Positions 25,614 to 37,155 of a stretch of 64,000 nucleotides of DNA are shown here, one piece after another. This DNA is from Sindora glabra. Taxonomy: Eukaryota > Streptophyta > Magnoliopsida > Fabales > Fabaceae. The number at the start of each line of letters is the position of its first letter. Within the stretch, counting starts at the first letter, position 1. The notes below the pieces were generated by a model that saw only the letters and a program-made list of their open reading frames with translations, was not told the DNA's origin and ran no database searches. The position numbers were made by a program, and so were the translations under genes. The stretch spans positions 1,883,501-1,947,500 of the forward strand of contig CM035230.1 of the NCBI GenBank assembly GCA_020226215.1, in the 5' to 3' direction.

Positions 25614-27220
25614 ATGACGAGGAGAAGTGTTGCTAAATTACTTGAGTTTGATTTTGAAATTAATAGAACATTTCATTCTTTGTATAGGAATAAAAATAAA
25701 AATAGTTCAAGCATTCCTATTCCTATTCCCTCTCTTGACCTTTTAAATAATTTTGAAACAATGAATAATAATAAAACTTTAAAGGAATTAGTTGTCCCTG
25801 ATGTTACATATCAACCATTAGGCATCCAATATCCTAACTTAGATGCTGACTTTGAGCTAAAATCTGGTTTCATCCATTTGTTTCCGCGTTTTCATGGTCT
25901 TGCAAGTAAGGATCCATATAAGCACTTAAGGGAGTTTCACATGGTGTGCTTAACAATGAAACCTTAAAGCATTTCCAAGGACTATATCAAATTGAGGGCC
26001 TTTCCCTTCTCCCTAGCTGATGTAGCCAATGACTAGTTATATTACTTGCAACTAGGTTTTGTTGTATGTTGGAATGACATAAGGAGGCTATTTTTAGAGA
26101 AGTTTTTCCTTACATCTAGACTTGTTGCAATAAGAAAAGAAATATATGGCATTAGGCAAATGATTTGTGAGACCTTATATGAGCATTAGGAGAGATTTAA
26201 GAAGCCTTGTGCAAGCTACCCTTACTACCAAATTAGTGAATAACTCCTCATCTAGTATTTTTATAAGGGGTTGCTATCAACGGATAGGAGTATGATTGAT
26301 GTAGCAAGTAGTAGAGCTTTAGTGGATAAAACTCTAATGCCAACCAGAGATTTGATTACAAATATGGTAGCTAATTTATAGCAGTTTAGAATTAGAAATA
26401 TGGCTATTGCAAATAGAGCCATGAATGAGATGAGTTTCTGAAAGTCAAACCAGCAAAGATTAGAAAATAGATTAAATGGATTGACTTCTTTTGTGAGGCA
26501 AATGGCTATGGGATAATAGTAGTGAGTTCCTACTCTTCTTGCCAAAATCTATGGAATTTGCTCATGTCCAATTTATCCAACAGATTGCTATCCCACATTA
26601 CAAGATGAAGAATGTTCCCCTCCTCCAGCATATGCAGTAGCCATCTACCTTGCTAAGCCTCAATTCTAGCAAAACTAGTACCAATTCTAACAACCACAAA
26701 TCAACCAGTTCCAGTAGCAACATAATCAGTGTTATTATTGGATAAATAACGATAATTTTAGATATGACAGCAACTCAAACTAGAATCCTCCTAGTTATAC
26801 TAGAATGACACCAAATTTAGTACAATAACTAGAAGCAACTTCAAGCTCTTCTTAGCTATCATTTGAAGATTCAGTTAAGCAAATGGCAACAAAGAATAGA
26901 AGCCACCATGATGAATTTGCAAACACAAATTAGTCAATTAATTTGCTTATTAAGTGAGCTTAAAGCATAAAGATTAAATCAACCATCAAGCAACAATACC
27001 AAAAACAAGGAAGTGGTGAATGCAATTATATTGAGAAGTGGTAGGGAAGTTACTATTCCTTCATGTTCATAACCAAAGACAAGAACCTAACTAGAAGATG
27101 ACAACCAGAAAAATTAGCAAGTTGTAAACCAGAAGCAAGAAAGCAACCAACAAGCAGTTAAGTGGAAACAAGCAATTAACCAAAAACCAAAAATAGACCA
27201 ACAAAAGAAATCAAGTAGGG
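25614..27220 (+). pseudogene. Athila-like gag relic
   Basis: From the ATG at 25614 an open frame of 117 codons contains LKELVVPDVTYQPL, FELKSGFIHLFPRFHGLA and KHLREFHMVC, the hallmark opening of this gag. A stop where a Gln codon is expected (CAA to TAA) ends the frame at 25967. The remainder is readable through further stops: FPFSLADVAND, FLEKFFLTSRL, RKEIYGIRQM, then LLSTDRSMIDVASS..ALVDKT. After a divergent Gln/Asn-rich stretch, VNAIILRSGREV (about 27020) matches the conserved ANAVTLRSGRE segment before protease. The protein would form the particle shell; here it is dead. Confidence 0.88.
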
Positions 27221-27349
27221 TGATAGTATGTTAAATTCTTTCCTTATATCCCTACCCCCATTGATTTTCCTATCCTCCTCCCTTTTCTAAACAGAAGACT
27301 AGATTTAATAAAACAAGTTTCAAGGTATGCTAACTTCTTGAAAAATTTA

Positions 27350-27850
27350 TGCATTAATAAAAGAAAATTAAGGGTGGATGAAAAAGTAAGTGTGAGGGCA
27401 AATGTGTCTGCAATAATCTAAAGAAAACTATTAGAAAAATGAAAAGATCTAGGCATATTTACCGTTCCATATATTATAGGAAAAACCAAAATAAAGCATG
27501 CCATGTTAAACTTAAGAGCATTCATAAATGTCATGCCTTTTTCTATTTTTAATGCCTTAAATTTAGGAGTTTTGAAAGAAATAAGGGTTATTATTCAATC
27601 AATTAATAGATCTAACATTTATTCCCTAGGTGTTGTTAAAGATATCCTAGTGCAAGTTGATGGATTAATCTTCCCAACAGATTTTTACATCTTGAAAATG
27701 GAAAATAAGGATTCCAATATTCTTCCCCAATCATTCTTGTTTAGCTTTTCCTCAAGATAACAAATACCATAATTAATATTTGAGATAGAACATTAACTAT
27801 AGAGTTTGATAGTGTTATAGCCAAGTTTGATATTTATAACAATATGCAAG
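27350..27850 (+). pseudogene. Athila-like aspartic protease relic
   Basis: A retroviral-type aspartic protease region. The frame 27503-27760 reads MLNLRAFINVMPFSIFNALNLG, then GVVKDILVQVDGLIFPTDFYIL. The family has DLGAS at the active site; here it is NLRAF (27509-27523), so the catalytic aspartate is Asn. Upstream, KRKLRVDEKVSVRANVSAII followed by a stop corresponds to the usual pre-protease segment. Downstream, TIEFDSVIAKFDIYNN matches the segment after the protease. No RT follows. Confidence 0.85.
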
Positions 27851-28019
27851 ATAACTTTATATCCTTTCTTAGCATTTTGGAGCTTAGTGTATGATTTTCC
27901 TTATTTTGATTTGATTGTTTCTACTATTGTTTCTATTGTTTCAATTTTAATGTTTCTATTTTTGATTTTGCTATTTTCAATTCTACTATTTTTTATTTTA
28001 CTGTTTCCCATTTAGATTT

Positions 28020-28560
28020 TGTTAGTTTAAAGCTTATTGATTCTAAATTACATATTGATAATATCTATGATGAATTACTTACTAAATTTCCTAAATTTTT
28101 TAAGTTTATAAATTGTGTGGATAGCCATGAATGCACTTGTAAAGATAGTGATTCTAAGTGTTCCATTTGTTTTGAAATTTCTACATTCTTAGATGAAAAT
28201 AGCAATGTTCATTCAAACATTATAGAAAAATAAAATGATGATAAAGATATTTCACTTTTACAAGAAAAACAAAAACAATGTTTTACATTGATTTCTCTCA
28301 CCATTTTATTGATCATGTTGAATTTGTTTTACCAGATGATTTTGAGCATTCAAGTAAAGATAAATTAAGAATAGCACTTCAAGAATTTTTGGTAGATAAT
28401 CCTAAATTCCATATCACCTTTTTGATGGATAACCTAAAATTTAGCAAATTAGAAGCAAAAGAGGTAGTTAATCCTTATATAGATCCTAATTGAAGCAATT
28501 GAAGCCATGATGTTTAGTTAAAGACATTAAAGAAAGGTACTTTTTAGGAGGCAACCCAAA
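28020..28560 (+). pseudogene. Remnant of the post-protease coding segment
   Basis: A Cys-containing stretch (ECTCKDSDSKCSICFEIS, about 28129-28190) and a frame at 28278-28493 ending NPYIDPN are followed by AGGAGGCAACCCAAACC, a phrase common near the 3' end of plant gypsy coding regions. The jump from protease to this tail marks the internal deletion. The 71-codon frame has no independent recognisable function. Confidence 0.5.
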
Positions 28561-29280
28561 CCATTTAGATTTGCCCTCTCCTACCCTTCTCTTTTATGCT
28601 TTGTGTTTTCATTCAATAATTTTCAATGTTTTAAAAAAAATAAGAATTTTTAAAAAAAAAAAGTTTGTTTTTTACTTGATTTTTAAGTCATTTTGAGTCC
28701 TTTTTAGTTGCTTTCCATTGATGAAAATTTTGCATTTTCATGAATAAGATTCAATTGAAATTAGATAGGATTCATAACATAATTGAATGAATGAGTTTGC
28801 TTCTTAAAATTAATTAATTTAGTGATGAGTTTTGAATTAGTAGATTCAACTTGGTAACATAACCTACTTTGTGAGATTTTGAGCTTTTTATTGAAAATTC
28901 ATGCTATGATATTGTCTTTCCCTCTTATGTAATTCTTTCATGATTTGTTTCTCTAGAACTTGCTTTAAATCTTTTTGAGATTACATTTTGCACATGTATG
29001 CATAAACATGATTAAGGCATTCTTTTTTTTGTTTAAACTAAAACCATAAAACTAACCTTGAAGTTTTTGCCTTTACAAAGTCTCTTTGAGTTTTTATTAT
29101 CTTTTCTTTGTTGATTAACCCATGAGGATAATTTTTCAATGAAAAACAAATGTCTTTACCTAACCGTAAGGATTAATAGAGCATTTGAACTTTTATAAGA
29201 TGGACTCCTGAATAAGTGTGAAGGTATGTGAGTTTATATGTTGTAAAAAATCATAATTAAAGGTTAGTTGAAACAAAATC

Positions 29281-29400
29281 AAAGTAAAAAAAAAGAAAAG
29301 AAAAAAATGAAAAAAGAGCAAAGTAAAAAAAATAAAAGAATTAAAATGAAATAAAAAAAGAAAAAAAGGAAGAAGGAAAAAAAAAGGAAAAAGAAGTTGA
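29281..29400 (+). repeat. Purine-rich low-complexity tract
   Basis: About 120 bases almost wholly A and G on the plus strand, in the 3' untranslated part of the element. The minus-strand Athila-like copy has the equivalent pyrimidine tract at 52030-52160, so the tract is a family feature. Confidence 0.8.
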
Positions 29401-29928
29401 TAAGTGTTTGAATTTGAATTTGACTTGATATGTTGAGTTGTAATTATTTATAATTTGCACACTTATTGTTAATTCAAGTGCTCTATTGATTTCTTTGCTT
29501 TCTAACCTTGCATATCCTTATTTTTCCTACCCTTACCTTAGCCATATTACAACCATGAATAAAGTCTTTTTTATTTATGTTATGCACATGATTTTAATAG
29601 TGGAGATTAGATGATTAACAAGCTTATGATAGGATAATTTCATGGAAAGAACTTGAGTGAAACATTTACTCCAAACACTTGAGAGATGAAAAGTGAATCT
29701 TGTGAGAATATACCAATTTGATTTACTCTTTTTGAATAAAGTTGTTATGTTAGTTAGTTCCAAGTTTGTCAAAAATTTTCTTCATGATGTCTTATATTTC
29801 TTACTAGCTTTTATTTGTCTCTTGCTTGTAGATTTATGAATTTCAAATTTTTGAAAAGTAAGTCTTTTGATCTTTTGCTTCTGAATAAAATTATATCTTG
29901 CATGAGGACATGTAAGTGTGGGAAAATT

Positions 29929-30468
29929 TAATAAAAAATATTTATTATTTTATTTTTTCCTATTTTATGTCTCTTAGGTGTTATATTTGCTTAATTTCAT
30001 TAATTAGGCCTTTTTTTATAATTTGGGTTGATTTTATAATATTGTGAATTTATTTATTAAATATTGAATTTTGATACTATTTCTATATTTTAGATATATC
30101 TTAGGTTCTGAATGTCAGATTGAGACAAATTTTATATTGATAGAAAGCTTAAATAGAGAACTATAATTTTTATGTTTTGGTCCAAGTCCAATTTAGGCAT
30201 TTTGGTGGTCATATGTGGCTAAGAAATTGAAGTCGTGTTTCTATCCCAATTGAACCCACTTCTATATTTAGGTCATATTTAGAGCTATAGTAGTCCGATT
30301 AACCTAAAACTAGCATCTAAATTCTCATAAGACATAGGCCTACAAATTCCATATTTATGGGTTTTTCAAATTACATAGATTTCATGGTCAAAATCTGATT
30401 GGAAGTCAAACATATGGGAATTTACTAATGTAACAATTAGATTTAATTGTCCTGTTAAAAATAGGGTA
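29929..30468 (+). repeat. 3' LTR of the Athila-like element, truncated
   Basis: Matches the first part of the LTR at 23337 with its terminal TG changed to TA. Similarity ends abruptly after TGTTAAAAATAGG, where the 5' copy continues TCTGAGATTC. Beyond this point lies a different tandem repeat, so the LTR is broken here. Confidence 0.8.
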
Positions 30469-30605
30469 TTCAAGTATATGCCTTTATAATATATTATGGT
30501 ATTCAAATATATGCTAATATAATTTATTATGGTAATAGAATATATGCTATTATAATATATTACTGGAATGGAATATATGCTTCTAGAGAACTATTTTAGG
30601 ATGTA
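30469..30605. repeat. Degenerate 33-34 bp tandem repeat
   Basis: About four units share TATTCAAATATATGC followed by an AT-rich tail ending TATTATGG or similar. It begins exactly where the 3' LTR breaks off. The last unit is divergent. Confidence 0.7.
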
Positions 30606-33600
30606 TTCAATTATGATAATCAAATACATATCTCCAAAGAGCTACTCTTGAGGTATATTCTATTATAATATTCCAATATAACCAAGGTTTTTACCAAATC
30701 TGCTTACAAATTTACTGTTTACATAACTTTCAATCTTTAATAAATTATTATACATCAATCCAAGCCTAGAAATTATTTTAAGGCAATCATCCATACATAT
30801 AGCCTAACCAAATACCTGAAAATAACCATGCTAAAATAAATACTTTAATACATTAAACCTAAAATCTTCAATATTGATCATTTTTAGTTTAATAATTGCC
30901 TATTAAAGCTAAGTAATTGCAAACAAAATGTTTGCTTACCCAGGTATGAAAGAAATTAAAGGAAGTTTGAAGTGATGGTTAGTTACCTTATTAAAAAAAA
31001 ATAGATTAATTACCCTAAATCCCTCATTTTCCCTTTTCAAAAAAGAAAAAAAAAAGCTTAATAGATAACTATCAATGGCTTTAGTATGAAGGCTTACCTT
31101 ACTCTAATTGAGATTTGTAAATGATTTGATGAAGAAAGTAGCTTGATTATTTGTTAAGATTTTTCAAAAATAGAAGTTGACGAGAAAAAGAAAGGAGAGG
31201 AGGTCAGTTGGTATGATATCAAAAGATGAGGGGGAAATGGTAAGTTAAGGGATTTTTAATCTAATGATGGTAGTTTAGGAATTTTTCAATTGCTAAAGGA
31301 AAAAAAATGGAAAAATGTTCATATTTCTCCTCCATATACACTTATTTAATCTTAACTTCACACAAACTTCTAATTAATTTAATTTATCCCTACTTTTATC
31401 ATAACATCCTATTTTTTTAAATAAATTCTCATCCTATGCATAATCATAATAATTGATTAATTATTTTCACACACAACAATATTAATAAAAAGAAAATAAA
31501 ATATATCTTAATTTTTAAAGGAGTGTAACATAAAATTACTCATTTCTTCTATCTATATTCTAGTTTTAGTATATAAAAGTCACATCCAAAACTTATATAT
31601 GTCAATCTATTAGTAAAAGAAAATTCAGAAGAAATCATGTGGCAAAATAGGTAGCATCAAATGTTTACATTAAATAATAATATCAATAATAGAGGTAAAT
31701 GATTGAGAAAATTTTTATTGATTTAAAATATGAATCAAATCTAATTAATACTAATATGAAATTAATTAAATATTATAATTAATAAATTATTCTGGCAAGA
31801 TAAAATGAACCAAAATTTAACCAAAAAGCTTATAAGGGATTGAAATTCAAAATGAATGATAAGTGCAAATGCCATTTTCTAATTAAATTTAAATTTATTT
31901 TAAATAAACACAATATTATATCTATTTTTTAGATAATAATATATATTGCATTAGTTTTTAATATTTTACATAAAAAATTGATATTCACAATGATTAATAA
32001 TTTTGAAACTATACAAATTTTGATATATTGTGACTAATTAAATTATTTTTGAATAATTAGATATAATATATACTACATTATTTTTAATTAAATAAATTTT
32101 TTATAAATGTAATAGAGGATAATTTTAAAATTAAATAAAATTTTAATATATTTATAATAAAATTTTCAAATAATTAATTAGATTAAGTGCTCAAAATAAA
32201 AATTATTCAAATATTTCAATTTTAATATTTAATGCTTAATTTTCATTTTTGGTATTAAGTACACGTTTATTATTTCAATATTTTACAAACCATTTTATTG
32301 CTCCCACCAATGTAAAGTAAATCACTTCAACTACATATTTGCATATGAATCAATCTCAATAGGGTTAACATATAATTGTATAAACTTAGTGATTTACTCT
32401 TTTTAGTTTAGGTTTTATTTGTTTTGTTGGAAAGTATTTTTCATAATATAGTGTCATTTGCATATATATTAATGAAAGGTGTAATATGTTACATTGATGG
32501 CTAAAAAAAATAATACTTAAAAACTTAGAAATAGAGTAAAGCAAATTCTTTTTTGAAATAGAGGAAATTATTTTCTCCAAATTCTTTGTATTTAACATTA
32601 AATAAGTAAAATACTTTTTCTTTATTTTAATATTTTATAACTATATTTTATAAAAATATTTTTTAATGAAACAAACAGAGCCTTAGTAGACTTCAGCTTT
32701 GTCTTTAGAAAATTTGAATTTTGATGAATTTAAATATCTATCAATTTAAAGTTTGAATGAAATCTGATTAATAGTAATGTGAAATTAATTAGATACTATG
32801 ATGAGGAAATTAACATTTATCATTGATTAGAATAATTAGTTATTAAAATAATTAGTATATGAATAAGAATTTGATTCTAATATCTTTTGCTAAATTGTTT
32901 TATCTATAATTAAATCCACATTAATTTATATAACTTTTTAAAATATTTTTTAAATTACTTTCATTCCCGCTATTGAAACAAACAAATCATTTAACTTATA
33001 AATAGGGTACAAATATACTGTACAATAATTAATCATGTCATCAACCTTAAATAAGTTAATAAGTGAAATATATTATTATCAACAAGATATAAAAAAAAGT
33101 TTAAAATTTAACATGATTGACTAATAAAGATTAATCATGTTATCTAATTGGTTAGCCAAATATTACCAACAATTCACTTCCTTTTAAAATATAATTTATA
33201 GTCAATCAATGGTTTTATCAAACATTTGCTATAATTTGATTGGTATATTTAGTTCTTTTAAAATATTTTATTAAATTTATTTTCCACTTTAAGATTATAT
33301 ATAATTGATGACAAAACCAAATGTATTATGATCAAATAGTGTCCTATTTACTATAATTCATTTACCCGAGTGAAACTATAGCTTCACACAGAATAACCAC
33401 AAAATTAAGAGGTATAACGTGTAATAATAATGTGTTAACAATCAAGGTCCGCATTGCTCAAAAGAAAATTGAAGATGTCGAGAAGTGCATTGAGGTTTAG
33501 TATTCATTTTCAATTACCTAGTATTTAATTTATAAAAATTTGATTAATTACTCAATATACTAATTTAACATTGTCTTATGACTTAATAGGTAACAAATTG

Positions 33601-34009
33601 TGCTATTAAGGCTACAGTGGTACAAATTGAGAAAAGTCACATTTAGTGCTGTATTGGATGTAAGCGTTGTAGTTAGAAGGTTGAGATAGATGACAATATT
33701 TATAATTGAGATTTTGGTCAAGCCAACATGTGGCCTTTTGCTTTAAATTATATACACACACGTACATGTATTTATTTATAAATAAGAATTAAATTAATTA
33801 AATCACAATGTGATATTAAAAATAAAGTAATAAACTAAAATCTCGATGCATAGGTATTGAATCTTACGTTTTATGGCCTACGAGATAGAAAATTCAAGGT
33901 TTCGAATTTTATGAATAGATTTGCAATATGAAATTAAAATAAAAAACTGAAAATATGTTAGGACTCTATATACGAGAGGCATATGAGAAGAATTTTATGG
34001 GGAGCCAGG
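30606..34009. other. AT-rich stretch, no gene recognised
   Basis: Nothing on either strand resembles a known protein. A short stretch at 33430-33485 reads KVRIAQKKIEDVEKCIEV and is followed by a possible intron and second segment (33590-33700), which might be a further exon fragment but is not identifiable. The rest is simple AT-rich sequence. Confidence 0.5.
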
Positions 34010-34014
34010 AGAAG

Positions 34015-35006
34015 TTTGGCAGTATATTGGAATTTTTTACCAGAACTTTGACCATGACTTTAAAAAGGGATTTAATCTTTCTTATTTTTAAATTTTTATT
34101 AAGGTGATGGATTTGACCATGACCTTAAAAAGGGGATTTTATTTTTCATACTTCTATTATATGGAATTCCATTGGATTCAAATTTTGGAAGTGAGATAAT
34201 TTTATCTTACTGTTATATCTAAATAAATTCAAAGTTTCAATTAAATTCTTTTATTTTTCATTTGTAAACTTGAGTTGTAAATTCTACTAACTTAAAGTTT
34301 AATATCTTCAACTTATTACATTTTTATTTTCACCATTTACTTTATGCTTATGCACAGTAAATTGAGATTCTTTTTATACTCCTTGTTTATACTATTTTTA
34401 ATAGAAACTCAAGATTTATAATTTTGAAAGTCAAATGCAAATTTGTTATTGAAAGCTGATTTTCGAATTATTTAAAATTTTATTAAAATGTATAAATATT
34501 TGTAATCTTAGGTAAGCAATTCACTCGTTGGGTTCTTCGAACTCACTATCCTCTTCTGCTTACTTTTAAAAATGTTTTGAACTTTCAGAGTTTCAGAATT
34601 CCCTCCCCACCCCCGTTTTTAAAAGGAGGTTAAGGTTGCTCAAGAGTTATGGTGCAAACGATAATGTATAAATTTGGACGGTTGGAATTAGGAACTGAGG
34701 TCTTATTTGCATTGTGTAGGTTGTGTATTCCTAAATATACAGTGCATGGTCATGTTGTATTTGCGGTCGAACTTCTCACGGGTTTTGTTTGGGCATGAAG
34801 CCCTTTTGTTTGATGTGTTGTTGCCCCTTAGTAATAACAAAAATAGAGGAGACTTTGCGGAAATTTTGGCAGGTCTGATGGGTCAGTTGTCAATTTCTTT
34901 AAGTTTCTACTAGTATTTTGTTTGTGTTTTACATACATGGTTAGAGTCTGTCAGACTTGTAGGACACCACTCTTATTAGTCACGTGTCAAAGGTTGGGGC
35001 GTGACA
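34015..35006 (+). mobile_element. Solo LTR candidate, Ty3/gypsy-type
   Basis: The right end GGGGCGTGACA is typical of plant gypsy LTRs. AGAAG follows it at 35007-35011 and also occurs at 34010-34014 just before TTTGGCAG, giving a 992-bp LTR with a 5-bp duplication. The left terminus is TT rather than TG, so that border is less sure. Internal blocks (TAAGCAATTCACTCGTTGGG, a CTTCGAACTCA block) look like transcribed LTR. No coding sequence is present. Confidence 0.65.
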
Positions 35007-35512
35007 AGAAGTAAAATGATGGATGATAAATTGATAGATAAACAGGAAGAACCCGGATTTTTGTGACATTATTTCGTCGAGATGGAAGGAAGAAATGGAT
35101 TTGGGGAATCGTGGACACCACTAAATGGTTGGTGGCTGAGAAATTGTTAATTAGAGAATATGAAATTGTTGAGAATTGCTGCCACGATAGATTTCTACTG
35201 TTTGTATTTTCTTCTCAAATTTTCTCTCTTCTTTCACTGTGTTTTTTTTTTAAATTTTCCCTAATTAAATACTGAGATTGTTTAGCTCTGTTGTCTGCTA
35301 GCTTTATTATAATACAATTAATTTCTTCCTGTTTTCCATTTTATGTTGTAATTTCTTCCATTTGTGACATGTGGATTTTGTTCATTGACAGTCATTCGGA
35401 TACAAGCTAGGTTACTGATGCTTTTTGTTCATTCCCCCTGTTTCATTTGTCAATAATATTGGCTATAGTCTCACCATCATCCAATAAAGTTATTGCATAT
35501 GAGAAATTACAG

Positions 35513-35682
35513 TCTCTTTATTCCTTTGTTATCTTTCTTTCCGAAAAAAATGACAAGCATCCAAGAACTCGGAACGTCTTTTATAGCTTGAGATTGCGAA
35601 GATTATTTACTGCTATTTTTGTGAAAGCCATCGAAGGAATGATGGAGAAACTGCAGAGGGTGGAACCATATATCACTTATGG
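35513..35682 (+). pseudogene. Exon fragment similar to 60S ribosomal protein L7 (plant L7-1 type)
   Basis: Ribosomal protein L7 is part of the large cytosolic ribosomal subunit. The exon translates with HPRTRNVFYSLRLRR, then FVKAIEGMMEKLQRVEPYITYG, matching the part of plant L7-type proteins before TYGYPNL. It is preceded by ATTACAG (acceptor) and followed by GTAAGAG (donor) at 35683, both in the right place. The next exon (YPNL...) is not present within the following 1.5 kb, and no start exon is seen, so this is an isolated fragment, not a working gene. The reading frame itself is open through the exon. Confidence 0.8.
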
Positions 35683-36158
35683 GTAAGAGATTATTGTGCT
35701 GAATTCATTGTTCATATTGACGTAATCCGAATATATTTTTAATAATATTTTTTGCGGAATGGAAACATTGTAAAAATTTCATACACTTGCAAGTTGAAGT
35801 GAAGGTCGAGGGCTGAGGTGAGATGAGATCAGAATATAAATGTATTAGTAGGATATTTGACCCTTTTGCATGCTTTGTTCATTTGTCTTTGATTTGAGGA
35901 ATTTTGAAGCCAAGATGGAAATCAATTGGCTCTGAGTATGTGATTTTTTTGTTTAGAAAAATGAATTTGAAAACTCAGTTCGGCATCTAAAATAAAACTT
36001 ACGAGGGGTTTAACTTTAACCGTTAATAAAATGTTTTCCCCTGGCAGAACTTCAATTTTATTTTCAGATGAACTAAGCCATTACTTGAAGCAATAGAGAA
36101 AGATCTATACTATTGCGAATCACTACGTAACAATTGAACTCACCTCTTGTTATTTCAG

Positions 36159-36713
36159 CTTCTGAGTCTGCTCCAGATTTAATCATCATATTAGCAGGAT
36201 TGATGTTGCAAGAGGTGATCCCCTAGGATGTGGCGATGTAAGAATTTCTTCATTATCTGAGTATTTAGTCACCATTGTTAGTTTACTATTGCGAATCACT
36301 TATGTAATAATCATTATTGGCTGAGACTTTAGTTAGTATTATGAAATTCTTTGAGTTGCCAAATTTCATACGGATTATAGGAATTTCTTCTCAAACACAC
36401 AAGGAGTGCATACTATCCTCAATTATCGCGGCCTCATTTCTTTCCTTCTTATAGTTTTAACCTTTCAGTTTCTTTTACCAATTCATATCCTATGATTTCC
36501 TTCTTGCCAGACCAATTAGGCAATCTTGATGAAGTGATTTCGTGTTTTAAATAATTTTTGCAGTCATTTCCTTATATCTCGTGTTCATAACTACCAGGGT
36601 ATTGGCAATTGTTTGCCAATAGGAGCTCGAGTTACAACTCTGGAAATAGCAAGTGTGCTAGCTTAGAAGATTCAAATTAATATATTTGGAGGGAATCTTG
36701 CATGTTCTGCTGG
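36159..36713 (+). pseudogene. Two exon-like fragments of an unidentified gene
   Basis: Exon-like block 1 (36159-36237) lies between TTATTTCAG and GTAAGAA and can be read as RFNHHISRIDVARGDPLG. Block 2 (36564-36713) lies between TTTTTGCAG and GTAACTT and reads HFLISRVHNY, then GIGNCLPIGARVTTLEIASV, one stop, then INIFGGNLACSAG. The splice-like borders and protein-like composition suggest real, captured coding sequence. I could not name the family, and the two blocks need not come from one gene. The stop in block 2 and the mixed frames of block 1 indicate decay. Confidence 0.45.
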
Positions 36714-37155
36714 GTAACTTGTTATTAGATGGAGGTGATATTTTCTGTTTGTGAAAATCTATCATCTTTGCCCCTCGTGAAAGTGTGTGGCTTTTTGATA
36801 GTTCAAACAAGTCACTTTGGCAGGTACTTTGTTTGCCCCAAGTATTTGTATTAACTAACAGCAGTGGCGAGATAATATTTCATCAATTTATGATTACTTT
36901 CAGTCTGTAGAGATGGTACTTTCATCATTAAAATGACCATAAATGATGATACAAAGAAGTTCTAAGATAATTCCAGCCTCTAATCTTTTTAACATGCATG
37001 ATTGCTTCTAGTATAAAATCTTTTAAGGATGTGTGGTATTAAAATAGTTTATTTGCAATTTTCCTGCAGCATGAATTAGTAACTTCATCTGAGGATCTAT
37101 TTGTTTTAATGGCTTCATTTAATACGCACTTACCGACCTTGTATTCAATATAAAG

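Larger units (their letters stand above)
23337..30468 (+). mobile_element. Athila-like Ty3/gypsy element lacking RT, RNase H and integrase
   Basis: Structure: LTR (23337-24971), primer site (24978-24998), gag (25614 to about 27220), protease (about 27350-27850), 3' segment, polypurine tract (GTGTGGGAAAATT, 29916-29928) and a 3' LTR that is cut off at about 30468. The tRNA-Asp-type primer site, the gag type and the LTR length point to the Athila/Tat branch. The whole RT to integrase section is absent between protease and the 3' segment, so this is an internally deleted copy. The remaining coding frames have stops. Confidence 0.85.

Noticed and set aside
26261..26545. 94-codon minus-strand frame
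   Set aside because: Antisense shadow of the Athila-like gag relic, whose plus-strand reading is clearly conserved.
30469..30605. CRISPR-like array
   Set aside because: Units are contiguous and degenerate without spacers, the DNA is from a plant nucleus, and no cas genes exist.
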